Positions 43,380 through 53,890 of a stretch of 64,000 nucleotides of DNA are shown here, one piece after another. Origin of the DNA: Hippasteria phrygiana (lineage: Eukaryota > Echinodermata > Asteroidea > Valvatida > Goniasteridae). The stretch is taken from positions 558,001 to 622,000 of the forward strand of contig JAZGUH010000330.1 in assembly GCA_037893225.1 (NCBI GenBank), read 5' to 3'. The stretch's first letter is position 1; every line of letters begins with the position of its first letter. The position numbers were made by a program, and so were the translations under genes. A model generated the notes under the pieces. It worked only from the letters and a program-made list of their open reading frames with translations, made no database searches and was not told the origin of the DNA.

Positions 43380-44790
43380 ATGATAATGTTGGGTTAGTTA
43401 TGCACGAAAACGCTTACAAGCCGTGCATATATTTCACGAGACCCTTGCTATTTATTCATACACAGGTGGATGTACTTTCTCTCTTCATAAAAAAAACCCA
43501 GTAAGAATCCCTTCTGGCAATTCCGAAGGTCCGACCATCACACAGTAGGAATACAAATTGGGGAGGACAAACTTGCAGAAAAGGTGCAGCTAAGAGAGAC
43601 TTTTGAATTTACGGAGACATTTTAATGTATACGTGTTTTTGCAGAGGAATTCAGTGCAGTTCTCATGTTCAATCACATGTTGTTGGCCGCAAGGTACAGT
43701 ACAGCCTTGGTGTCTGTGAAAATATCACTAGAAAGAAACCGCTAACTTCTCACTTTTCATATACGAGAAGGCTCACAGTCGCATTTAAAACAATGGAAGA
43801 AAGGAATGTTGTATTCAGTATTTCCCTAAATCACTTCTAAAAAGAAACCGAGTGCTATATTTTTGCCTTATAGCAATCTAACCATCATCTTTCGGAATCT
43901 CAGAAGTTTGTGTATCAAAAGTTACCAATTGTATAAGATAATGTAGCTGAAGCAATAAACTCTGTACAGTCACTTTTCAGATCAGTTGTTTTTATATATT
44001 TCTCATTAATTCTTCATCCTTTTCTTGCAAGTTTTGGAAGCAGTTTTCCTCAGTTGGTTACCGGTACAGTTTAGTGTTGGTCCGCCGGTTTGGTTTTCTT
44101 GCATGCGTGAATTATATGCGGAACATCAAAGATATCAATGATTTTGTTTTAGTTCTCGCGCCCAAAATGTTGAGAAAAATATCTCGCGATTTATTTGTCG
44201 CTTTTTGATATCGACATTGCAAGAACCCGCCGTTATTTAGTAATAGTGCACGTGGTTTGCGGGTCTATCACTCAGTCTGTAACATGAAGGCTTGTCAGCA
44301 GGTCGGATTATTACTAATATTAGTTCGGTGGTTGGACCTTGTAGATCAATATTCCGGCGGGTACCTTGGCATCCTTCAGCATTTATTTAAATTAATTAAT
44401 AATTATGTAAATTAGCTGTAACATCAAGGCTTGTCGGCAGGCCAGGTTAGGAGTGTTCACCGTACCGTATCGTATGATTTTCAACTGACAGACGAAAACA
44501 AGTTTACAATATATGCACGCGACACGGGTAAGTTTAAGCACAAAAACGGACACAGTGGGAATATTTTCACAAGCCAGATCATTCGTTTTTTTCGGGTTTT
44601 GTTCGGTTTTGGTCGGTTCGGGTGTGATATTTGCAAATGACAATATATGTTTACAGTGAGCGCCTGTTACTGTAAAGTGCACAATGATGTGCGTCATTGT
44701 TTAGTCTTCTTTATGTTGTGAATAACTTAGGATAGGCCTACAGGTTATCTGTACTATGCAGCAGAGGTGAAGGCATGTTCATAACTTCTT
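43380..44790 (+). repeat. Exon-like cassette, copy 2 unit c
   Basis: Complete A-B-D-C order. B is open for 71 codons (43625-43840) and C for 69 codons (44431-44640) up to past the GGGTAAGTTT donor. It is the best-preserved unit in the window. Confidence 0.55.
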
Positions 44791-45425
44791 ACACTGTTTG
44801 ATTATGATAATTTGTTGTTAGTTATGCACGAAAACGCTTACAAGCCGTGCATTTCTTTCACGAGACCCTTGTTATTTATTCATACACAGGTGGATGTACT
44901 TTCTGTGTTTATAAAAGAAACAGTAAGTATCCCTTCTGGTAATTCCGAAGGTCCGACCATCACACAGCAGAACAAAAAGATTGGGGAGGACAAACTTGCA
45001 GAAAAGGTGTAGCTAAGAGAGACTTTTGAATTTACGGAGACATCTTATTGTATACGTGTTTTTTGCAAGGAAATTCAGTGCAGTTCTCCAGTTCAATCAC
45101 GTGTTGTTGGCGGCAAAGTACAGTACAGGGTGTCCGTGAAAATATCACTAGAAAGAAACCGCTAACTTCTCACTTTTCATACTGTTGAGGAGGCTCACAG
45201 TCGCATTTAAAACAAATGGAAGAAAGGAATTTTGTCATTTCAGTTTTCCCTAAATCACGGCTTAAATAAGATAAATAACACTAGACATAGTGCAGAGTAT
45301 CCACGAAAATCCACTAAAAGAAACCGAATGTTTTATGTTTTGCCTCATAGCAATCTAACAACCATCAATCGGAATCTCAGAAGTTTGTGTATCGAAAGTT
45401 ACCATTCTATAAGATAATGCAGGCC
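44791..45425 (+). repeat. Exon-like cassette, partial unit d, copy 2
   Basis: A is open over 66 codons (44812-45012), covering a likely exon between a CATACACAG acceptor (about 44888) and GAAAAG|GTGTAGC (45005), followed by a possible intron of about 60 bases to TTTTTTGCAAG. B is shifted and broken. Confidence 0.5.
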
Positions 45426-46029
45426 CAATGAAGCTACTATAGCCTTGGCCAAGGCTGTTCGATATTCTGCATCCGCTGCACAGTGGCATCGCGCGCTTTG
45501 CACTTACGTGACACGTACGGGTCCGGGTACGTACACACGTACGTACACGTATATGAAGCGCAAACAGCGACCTCACGCGGCTATTTGCTGCAATATGCAA
45601 ATCAGTTGAGTCCGTCTCACAGCCTTGCAACAACCGTTCGCTTTGGCTTATGTTTTTCTTAATTTTTGTTCCAGCCGTTTTCTTGCGACGACCTCTTATA
45701 CGAATAATATATGATGTAGGCGGGGCTAATATGTGGAATGTCCAATCCCCAACGGGAAGCCGTGACGTCATCAAATGTGGCAATTAATCCTCGAAAACAT
45801 GGCGAACCTTGCACATCGTTTGTCTTTTTGATAAATCTTTGTTTTTTGTTGCCTGAATATTCTGCTGCAGATTCATCGACAATTTTCAACCCGAAAATCT
45901 TCAGGGTCACGACGTTGTGTTTCTAAGCCCAGAAGCCTTGGTCCAATTCACTGGCAGAGCGATCTTGTCCAGTGATTGTATCGCCAATAGGTTGTGTGGA
46001 CGAAAGCCATGTGAGTCAGTATCTGAGTA
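45426..46029. other. Copy 2 equivalent of 12991-13567
   Basis: The minus-strand frame LKIFGLKIVDESAAEYSGN continues without the stop found in copy 1 (45910-45659). A TGACGTCA site at about 45764 is exact here and TGACATCA in copy 1. No family recognised. Confidence 0.4.
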
Positions 46030-46380
46030 GGAAAGATTTTACTTTAATACCCCCACCCCCCCCCCCCCCCAACCAAAATCAGTCAGGAACTTGGAATCTT
46101 GGAAAATATCTATCCCTCTGTATTCAGAATTGTATAAACAAAAAAATTTTAGGAGATTTTCGTGAAATAGGGTAAGAAAGTTTGTGTTCTTGGCACAGTG
46201 TGTGGTATAAGCCTACTAGTTGATTTATGCCTCATTTTATACAGATTTTGCAGACATAAATCCTGAAATAACAGTTTGTTTCACATGTTCAGACAGTTGT
46301 TATCAAGGAGGGTTGGTTATTTTCTAAGCTTTTGCTGTTCCTGATCCATTTTGGTGGGGGTTTCAAAGTTAAATCTTTCC
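46030..46380. mobile_element. MITE with GGAAAGATTTTACTTT ends, copy 2
   Basis: Partner of 13568-13950, with a poly-C run of different length and about 25 fewer bases near 46140. Confidence 0.65.
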
Positions 46381-46540
46381 ACAATGAAAAAAGTTCCTAC
46401 CCTCCATGATCTTACCAACTCTGCCGGATGGCCAGTCAAAATTAATGCCGGTAACACGCATTGTCCACATGGGCACATTTAAGGATTGATATTATTTTCT
46501 TGTAACTAGATTTTGAATTTTCAAAGTGAACAAAGAAACT

Positions 46541-46612
46541 GGCAGGAGCAGGATTCGAACCTGTGACCTCCGGGTTACCATACCGGCGCTTTACCAACTG
46601 AGCTATCTTGCC
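46541..46612 (-). repeat. tRNA-Thr-like SINE unit
   Basis: Partner of 14122-14193; B box GGTTCGAATCC intact, loop ATGGTAA, GGTAAAGC in the A box. Confidence 0.7.
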
Positions 46613-46836
46613 CTATGTTGGCGGTCTCCCAAATTGTCAGTATCTTTGTTCGGGTGGGCGCTAGTCAGAAGTCATAAACCCAGAATGCCGTATAGCCAGG
46701 GACCACACCCTATTTTACGATACAACCCGGAAAGCGACATTGTGGGGACGACTTTTAACTTATAATTCGTCAAACAATCCCCAAGGGAAACTGACTAGGT
46801 AAATTTGAATATATTTTCAAAGTGAACAAAGAAACT

Positions 46837-46890
46837 GGCAGGAGCGGGATTCGAACCTGCGACCTCAGGGTTGTCGTACTGGCGCTCTAT
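46837..46890 (-). repeat. tRNA-Thr-like unit, truncated head
   Basis: Partner of 14436-14490, cut at the same place, so the truncation predates the duplication. Confidence 0.65.
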
Positions 46891-47213
46891 ATTTTTTTTG
46901 TATTAACAGTGTTTCTATGAACATCAGTTGACTGTATACACTTTTAAAGTGGAGGTAGGAAATACAGCAGGGTGAATATTTTGGATATTTTTGTTATAAA
47001 AGAAATTGCCATATTTTGCAGTCTAGCAATATACATGTTGATGAAGGACATTAGACTTTATGTTAGATGTTTTCTTTGTCAATTTAGGGGTTTTGCTGAG
47101 GGAAAGTTGAAGCCTTCAGTGATGAGTACGCCTGCATTGTACTGTCACGAGCACCTGTGCCACTATGGAGTCACTGTCACTTTCCAACGCTGCCATCATA
47201 TCAAAGACCCCAC

Positions 47214-47414
47214 TGTAAAGATCAGATGGATTGGATTAAAATGAAAAGACACTTGAGTATATTTGAGCCAGCTACCGGTAATGTATTGTGTATACAAGAT
47301 GGCTGCCCACACAGAGAACTCTCTCACATGGTGTGTGCACTAGACAATAGAGGGCGCTGTGCATTATTAGTGGTACAGTTCCAATGAACCCTATGAATGC
47401 ATACATTCATTACA
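47214..47414 (-). repeat. 3' LTR of the Gypsy element
   Basis: 201 bp, same sequence as the 5' LTR by eye, preceded (in element orientation) by the purine tract. Confidence 0.95.
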
Positions 47415-47425
47415 TCTCCCCCTTT
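47415..47425 (-). promoter_or_regulatory. Polypurine tract
   Basis: AAAGGGGGAGA immediately upstream of the 3' LTR in element orientation, the usual primer for plus-strand DNA. Confidence 0.8.
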
Positions 47426-47727
47426 AAGCCAAAATTCTTTTAAAAGCATTTAAGCACTTATGATTTTAACAAACTTTTAACTGTCTACAGGAACTTTAAA
47501 CTATCTACTTTTTTTTTTTTTTTTTTAAACACAACAACAATTCTTTGCTTAACAAACATTAGTGTGAACAGAGGTGGACTACTCTGTCACAAAGGGATTA
47601 TACAGGGTTTATTCTGCCCTTGTGTGTATAATCACTGGTCAAGTTTTATAACTGGTTAGGTTATTGCATATGAATTTTTAAAACACTCTGGTTTTACAAA
47701 GTGACAGGCATTATTGCTTTGTTTGGT

Positions 47728-50700
47728 TTAGGAAACAAAGTGTTCCAAGTAAGATGGCAGTTTGATAGTTCGTCCATATCTAGTGGTTGTGGGGGATGAG
47801 GCAGTTTGCTTTTGTCCTTGATTGTCATTGTGGGAATTCGGAGATTGGCCAGAGTTTGCAGTGTCGTCCGGCAGGTCGTGGCGGTAGGATTTGCTGAGAT
47901 CTCTTCTGTTCCTGCGATATGCATGCCCATTTGGTTTGGTGACAATGTAGGACCGAGGTGTGTCAGCTTTGCTGGAGACTACTACTGGTTTCCATGTTTT
48001 TTTGTCCCGCACATGAACTTTGTCTCCTGGACTCAACAGAGGGAGCGACTTGGAGCTCTGGTCATAGTAGTATTTCTGCTTCATCTGGTGCTTGTGCAGT
48101 TGTTGTGTTATCCCAGTAAACGTGTGCGGTTCCAGTAGCTTTGCAGAGGTAGGGAGTTGGGTTTGTGTTCTGCGACCAAGGAATAACTGTGCTGGAGAGG
48201 GAAGCCCATCACGCGGTGTGTTTCTGTAGTCGAGAAGTGCAAGATGGGGATCAGCTTTATCCGCCTTTGCTTTTTTGATGAGATTCTTTGCCGTCTGAAC
48301 TGCTTTTTCTGCTCTGCCATTGGACTGAGGGTACAGCGGTGATGACGTGGTGTGTTTTATGTCATAGTCCTTGGTGAACTGCCTGAATTCTGCTGATGCA
48401 AACTGGGGCCCATTATCGGTAATGAGCTTATCGGGGATCCCATATCGTGAGAACTGTTGTTTGCAGCAAGTAATTACTGCTGAAGACTTGGTGCTTGCAA
48501 GTTTGTTGACCTCGATGAAGTTGGAGTAGTAGTCAACCAATACAATGTACTGTTCAGTTTCTATCTCGAACAAATCAGAGCCAACTTTTTGCCATGGTCG
48601 GAGAGGAATCTCATGTGGTATCATTGGCTCTTTACGATTTTTGTGTTGGCTAGTACTGCATATCGGGCAGCGACTAACCATGTCAGTTATCTGTGCAGAC
48701 ATGTTTGGCCAGAACATGACATCTCGTGCTAACCGCTTTGTTTTCTCAATTCCCTGGTGACTTTGATGTACTTTGGTTAGCATGAGTTTGGTCAGGCTTG
48801 CTGGGATGACCACTTTGTCATTTTTGAAGATGAGATCTTCTTCAAGTGTAAGCTGTTCGCGAAAGTCCCAGTAGGGTGCAAGGTCGGCTGATACTTGTGA
48901 CTTCACGTCAGGCCAACCCTCACGAATAGTTGCTCCCAACTGTTGCATAACCGGGTCATTTGCAGTTTCACGCTGAAGTTCCGATATCCTTTCCGCTGAC
49001 ATTGGTAGGCACGTTATCATGCATATCGGAATTTCGCAGTCGTCGTCCTCAGGGTCTGGGATGTACGGTGGAAAGTTGCGGCTTAGTGCATCCGCAACTA
49101 CAAGTTCTGTTCCTTTTCTGTAGCGTACATCCACTTGATATTTTTGCAGCTTGAGGAGCATGCGTTGGAGTCGTGGTGGTGTTTGCTCAAGTGATTTCTT
49201 CATGATCGCTTCGAGTGGTTTATGATCAGTCTCCACCACAAAGTTTCGGCCAAACAAATACTGATGGAATCGCTCACATCCAAAAGTAATTGCATACAGC
49301 TCTTTTTCGATTTGTGCATAGTGACGCTGAGCTGGTGAGAGGGCTTTTGATGCATATGCTACTGGCTTGTTATCCTGGAGTAGGACAGCCCCTACACCAT
49401 CTTTGGAGGCATCCGTATTGACTAACACTGGCTTTGTAACATCATAATACTGCAAAACTGGTGCTTCACTGACCAGCTTCTTCAGCTTTTCAAAGCTGTA
49501 CTGTTGCTCGGATGTCCAGTGCCATGCAGTGTCTTTCTCCAGTAGCTTTCTCAGCGGAGCTGTGATACCAGCCATGTTAGGTACAAACTTTCCAAGGTAA
49601 TTAACCATACCCAGAAATCGCTGCAGTTCAGTTTTATTGGTGGGCTCCTGCAGGTTTGTGATTGCTCGTATTTTCTGTTCGTCTGGTTTCAGCCCTTCTG
49701 GGGTGAGTGTGTGGCCAATGTATGTGACATTTGCGACTTTGAAGCGACATTTACGAGGATTTAGCTTCATGTTTCTCTCCGCAACACGCTGCAGTACGTG
49801 TTCCAGTCGCTCATCATGTTGTTTCTCATTTTCACCCCATACCAGAATGTCATCCATGATAACTTCCACACCTTCAAAGCCTTCAAATATCTGATTCATT
49901 GCTCGCTGAAAAATCTCGGGGGCTGTATTGATGCCGAAGGGCATGCGTAGGTAACGGTAGCGACCATACGGAGTATTGAAGGTGCATAGCTTGGAACTCT
50001 CTTCATCAAGTTGAATTTGCCAATAGCCACAATTGGCATCAAGTGTGCTGAACACTTTAGCATTCGGCATTCTTGCAGCTACTTCTTCAACTGTTTTCAT
50101 TGGATAGTGTTCTCTGCGCAGTGAGTCATTTAGATCTTTGGGGTCTAAGCATATGCGTACCTTGTCAGTTCCTTTCTTATTGACCACAACCATGCTATTG
50201 ACCCACTGAGTAGGCTGCCGTTCTTTCACGATCACTCCAAGCTTTTCCATTCTTTTCAGTTCATCTTTGACTTTATCACGCATAGCCACTGGCACTTTTC
50301 TGGGTGCGTGAATGACGGGAGCTGCTTCAGGTTTCACATGGAGGTGCTGTTTACCTTCAAGGCATCCAAGACCCTCAAATACAACATATTTGTTGAGCAT
50401 GTCGGGGCTAGCATTGTTCTCAAGTGTTTCAATGCGCTTGATCAATCCAAGTCGTTCGCATGTGGTCAGCCCAAGAACTGGTTGCACTCTACCCGGGAGA
50501 ACTTGGAACTCTATGTCATACATCTTATCTTTGTGTTCGCAGAGCATTGTGCATTTCCCACTGGGTTTCATTTTGTCACCAGAGAAGGAAATCAACCGTT
50601 CACGTGAGCGTTGCATCTTGGTGCATAGCTTGTGATGCACTCTCTCGGGTATGACATTACACTGTGCACCGGTGTCTAGTTTAAACCGTATAGTGCGATG

Positions 50701-51615
50701 CAGGACTTTCAAATCTAACATCCAATCGGCAGACTTTTTGTTTTCTTGCAATTTCACCATATCCACGAAGAATTCCTCTTCTGTATCAAAGTCGGAGTCA
50801 GAATGTTCAATTCCATGCACTTTCTTGGATACGTGTCTTCTTCCAGGCTTTGTTTGGCATTGTGCTTGGGACATGCAAACATCTGCAAAGTGGTTTTGTT
50901 TACCACACTTGTTACATGTCTGTCCATATGCTGGACAATGTCCTCGTTCATGTTGCCTGCCACAGTATTTGCATGCCTTCGATTGATATCTTTCAGTCCT
51001 TGTTGTTCTCTTTGTCTTGTTCATGTAAGTTTGGTTTGGCTTTCGGATTGCATGGATATTGCTCTGTGCTCCTCCAGATGCAATTTGCCCAAGCTGTGTC
51101 TTGCTTGCTTCTGCAGCTCTGCAAATTTCTATCGCTCTTTGCAGATTCAAATCTTTCTCACGAAGTAGTCTGGCTCTAGTTGCATCATCATTGATGCCTA
51201 CGACAATTCTGTCTTTGATAAGGCTATCAAGTAATGTTCCAAACTCACATGTTTGTGCCTTTTTCTTTAGGTCTGTGACAAACTGATCAAATGACTCGCC
51301 TGGAGCATGAAAGCGTGTATTAAACACATGTCTTTCATAGGTCACATTCTTTTGTGGCTCAAAGTATTCTGTGAATTTCTTGAGGAGGACATCTAGCTTG
51401 TCTCTATCATCTTCACTTTCAAATGTAAAGGTATTGTACACTTCAAGTGCTTCTTCTCCAATGACATGAAGCAAGGTGCAACACTGCACATGCATCGATT
51501 TCTTCTCCATACCTGATGCAGTCATGTACAGCTTAAATCTCTGCTGCCATTTCCTCCAATTTTCAGCATTATTTCCATCCATTCTGAGTCCATCTGGGGG
51601 CCTGATGTTATCCAT
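47728..51615 (-). CDS. Gag-Pol polyprotein of the Gypsy retrotransposon
   Basis: 1295 codons from a true ATG, 37 bases after the 5' LTR, gag and pol in one frame as in SURL-type elements. In order: gag domain (1-200); two zinc knuckles (C215-C218-H222-C227 and C234-C237-H242-C247); aspartic protease with DTG at 314-316; reverse transcriptase with D526 and IMDD (586-589); RNase H with D735, E772 and D797; integrase with an HH-CC zinc site (H950, H953, C983, C986) and the catalytic triad D1014, D1067, E1103 (D-52-D-35-E). No stop, frameshift or lost catalytic residue seen. It makes virus-like particles, copies its RNA and inserts the DNA. About 310 bp with an A-rich run (in sense) separate the stop from the 3' LTR. 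Confidence 0.97.
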   Translation of the reverse strand: MDNIRPPDGLRMDGNNAENWRKWQQRFKLYMTASGMEKKSMHVQCCTLLHVIGEEALEVYNTFTFESEDDRDKLDVLLKKFTEYFEPQKNVTYERHVFNTRFHAPGESFDQFVTDLKKKAQTCEFGTLLDSLIKDRIVVGINDDATRARLLREKDLNLQRAIEICRAAEASKTQLGQIASGGAQSNIHAIRKPNQTYMNKTKRTTRTERYQSKACKYCGRQHERGHCPAYGQTCNKCGKQNHFADVCMSQAQCQTKPGRRHVSKKVHGIEHSDSDFDTEEEFFVDMVKLQENKKSADWMLDLKVLHRTIRFKLDTGAQCNVIPERVHHKLCTKMQRSRERLISFSGDKMKPSGKCTMLCEHKDKMYDIEFQVLPGRVQPVLGLTTCERLGLIKRIETLENNASPDMLNKYVVFEGLGCLEGKQHLHVKPEAAPVIHAPRKVPVAMRDKVKDELKRMEKLGVIVKERQPTQWVNSMVVVNKKGTDKVRICLDPKDLNDSLRREHYPMKTVEEVAARMPNAKVFSTLDANCGYWQIQLDEESSKLCTFNTPYGRYRYLRMPFGINTAPEIFQRAMNQIFEGFEGVEVIMDDILVWGENEKQHDERLEHVLQRVAERNMKLNPRKCRFKVANVTYIGHTLTPEGLKPDEQKIRAITNLQEPTNKTELQRFLGMVNYLGKFVPNMAGITAPLRKLLEKDTAWHWTSEQQYSFEKLKKLVSEAPVLQYYDVTKPVLVNTDASKDGVGAVLLQDNKPVAYASKALSPAQRHYAQIEKELYAITFGCERFHQYLFGRNFVVETDHKPLEAIMKKSLEQTPPRLQRMLLKLQKYQVDVRYRKGTELVVADALSRNFPPYIPDPEDDDCEIPICMITCLPMSAERISELQRETANDPVMQQLGATIREGWPDVKSQVSADLAPYWDFREQLTLEEDLIFKNDKVVIPASLTKLMLTKVHQSHQGIEKTKRLARDVMFWPNMSAQITDMVSRCPICSTSQHKNRKEPMIPHEIPLRPWQKVGSDLFEIETEQYIVLVDYYSNFIEVNKLASTKSSAVITCCKQQFSRYGIPDKLITDNGPQFASAEFRQFTKDYDIKHTTSSPLYPQSNGRAEKAVQTAKNLIKKAKADKADPHLALLDYRNTPRDGLPSPAQLFLGRRTQTQLPTSAKLLEPHTFTGITQQLHKHQMKQKYYYDQSSKSLPLLSPGDKVHVRDKKTWKPVVVSSKADTPRSYIVTKPNGHAYRRNRRDLSKSYRHDLPDDTANSGQSPNSHNDNQGQKQTASSPTTTRYGRTIKLPSYLEHFVS

Positions 51616-51639
51616 TCTTAATATTGTTTGTCAATGTTT

Positions 51640-51652
51640 ACTTCTGACACCA
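51640..51652 (-). promoter_or_regulatory. Primer binding site, tRNA-Leu
   Basis: TGGTGTCAGAAGT directly abuts the 5' LTR and is complementary to the 3' end (ACTTCTGACA plus CCA) of animal tRNA-Leu(CAA). It primes minus-strand DNA synthesis. Confidence 0.8.
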
Positions 51653-51853
51653 TGTAAAGATCAGATGGATTGGATTAAAATGAAAAGACACTTGAGTATA
51701 TTTGAGCCAGCTACCGGTAATGTATTGTGTATACAAGATGGCTGCCCACACAGAGAACTCTCTCACATGGTGTGTGCACTAGACAATAGAGGGCGCTGTG
51801 CATTATTAGTGGTACAGTTCCAATGAACCCTATGAATGCATACATTCATTACA
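51653..51853 (-). repeat. 5' LTR of the Gypsy element
   Basis: 201 bp, TGTAAAGATC...TTCATTACA on the plus strand; no difference seen from the other LTR. The element reads right to left, so transcription starts here. Confidence 0.95.
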
Positions 51854-51858
51854 CCCAC

Positions 51859-53280
51859 AATGTCATAGCATCAAGTTTGTTGTTCAAGTGCGGGAGAGAG
51901 ACATTTTCAAAACTTTTGAATGAAAGTACACTAAGGATTGGATGGAAACGGGTCTTAACACCAACCATATTTTCACAAAAATGTGCCTGCCACTGAAAGT
52001 TCCATGCCCAAACAGATGATGAAGTGAAGGCCTATGTCATCCATGCCTTCAAGAATGTGGATTTTCAACTCTGTGGTTGTTGTTTGCAATATTGGACTTT
52101 GGGATGGGTGCAGATATCAAGGAGCTACACACTGTTTTCCAAGAGAGCAGGCAAGTTAGAAGAGACTGCAAACAGTGCTATTGGAAAGATCATGACTAAT
52201 TTCATACTAGAAAATAATACATTTTTTGAACATCTATTTTTCGGGGTGCAACACCCAAAAGCATGTAAATTATATCGTAAATATGTTCGTTACATCTGCC
52301 ACGCTTGGGCTATTCAATATGATTTGGATCTGGGTCTGGGTACTGCATTATTACATATGTTAATCTGACTTGAAGAACCACACCAACTTGAAGAAGACTC
52401 AAGACCGAGTCATTATTACCGTGGTTGAACATTGGAATTTTGGTGGTGTCTTAAATTAATTAGTATTAGACTTGTTTATCATTCATCCCAGTATAGACAG
52501 CTGGCCTAGTTTTGAGTAAGTGAATTTGCTCAAATGCATACATGTATATTCCTGGGTATGTTTTCTGAAAGTTCACCATTCTATTCTATGGAAAAGTTTA
52601 TGTAGCACTTTAGTGACTAACTAGGGTAAACATTTCCATCTATTTTTGCCCAACTAAGGCTATCCAACTAAGGCTATCCACCACTTCAATTCATTTTATT
52701 CTGGAAAATTTGTTGTTGCCAATATGCTACACTTTATTATGCATAATTCTTCAAGAATTAATCTTATGGCATAGGCTTATAGAAAGTTAATTTCAGCTTC
52801 TCATTACTTGATTAATAATCGTAGCATGTTAATTTGTTTTTAATTTCGGAATGTTCTGGAACCCCTGTAGGTGTTTACTATTTTAGTTGCATGTACATTG
52901 ATTTATATATTTAAAGGAAATTATCCTTGGCCAGTAAATAAAAACCAGGGTCTGTAAACTCTGATACCTGTATGTATTTTCGTGCATTGCATTATCTCGA
53001 CTGTACAGGCTGATTGAAACCATCTGTAATGACTTCATTACATGTCAAAACATTCACAAAGGTAGTAAGGGGATGGTGATACACCTAGTTCATGTTTTTA
53101 AAGCCCTGAGGTTTCTTTCTCTGAATGGGAAAACAATCTTTGAGGAGGTGGAAGGTCAATAAACCAAACTTATTATTGGGGGGGGGGGGGGGGGGGGGGG
53201 GTGAGTAATACCACAGATCCAATCGATCATTTGGATGTATTGTGTCTTAATCTGTCTCCATTTCCCAATTATATTATAGT
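51859..53280. other. Copy 2 equivalent of about 14815-16232
   Basis: Nearly identical to copy 1: only about two differences in 450 bases around 52010-52450. It holds the same protein-like fragments in broken frames and a poly-G run at 53179-53201. No gene assigned. Confidence 0.5.
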
Positions 53281-53284
53281 TTAA

Positions 53285-53886
53285 AGGGACACATTGCTTT
53301 GGATTTTGCAATTTGGGCTATAAAACTGAAATGGATATGGTTGGGAAGCTTTTCTTTAAAGTAGAATATAAAGATTCACATAACTATCTCTTCAAATTGC
53401 GTGGTTTTTTGTTTAATTTCGTGACAAATACCGGTCCGCCATTTTGTAGAACCAAATTGTTGACTCCACAAAATGGCGGACCGTGTTCACCAGTCGTATT
53501 TCCAGTCGCAGCTGGTTGAAGTACGTTCTGTTGATCAATTTTGATGTACTGTGGCACGGCGCGCAGCACTGGCGATATGTGTCGCCGAGGTAGGGAACGG
53601 TACCCGGGGATCATATGTTAGGTTTACAAGGCCACTGGCTGCGGCGCCAGCCTAAAGACTCTTACATTATTTTGCGCATTATATAGACGGTGGTATTTAC
53701 TACTGGAAATATGTCTATGTTTCGCGGGTCAGATGTCAGGTTTCAGAAGTCAATTTTTGGTTTTGTAATCACTACTCACTAATTACAACACAATATACGT
53801 GCTTTTTTGCATGACCAACTCTTATAAAAGATAAGGAACATTTCCAAACAGCAAAATGTCATGACATTTGAAGGCAATGTGTCCCT
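53285..53886. mobile_element. 602-bp MITE flanked by TTAA, copy 2
   Basis: TTAA at 53281-53284 and 53887-53890; ends AGGGACACATTGC / GCAATGTGTCCCT. The inner GGTCCGCCATTTTGT inverted repeat is perfect here. Confidence 0.8.
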
Positions 53887-53890
53887 TTAA

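Larger units (their letters stand above)
47214..51853 (-). mobile_element. Intact Ty3/Gypsy LTR retrotransposon, SURL/Mag type, copy 2 only
   Basis: This is a 4640-bp element with 201-bp LTRs (47214-47414 and 51653-51853) that appear identical, bounded by TGTAA...TTACA and the 5-bp duplication CCCAC (47209-47213 and 51854-51858). Copy 1 shows the empty site at about 14800. A tRNA-Leu primer site follows the 5' LTR and a purine tract precedes the 3' LTR. One uninterrupted gag-pol frame fills the interior. All expected parts are present, so it is recent and potentially active. No env-like frame. Confidence 0.97.

Noticed and set aside
48108..51286. Numerous short frames within the Gypsy element on both strands
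   Set aside because: Shadows of the 1295-codon gag-pol frame.
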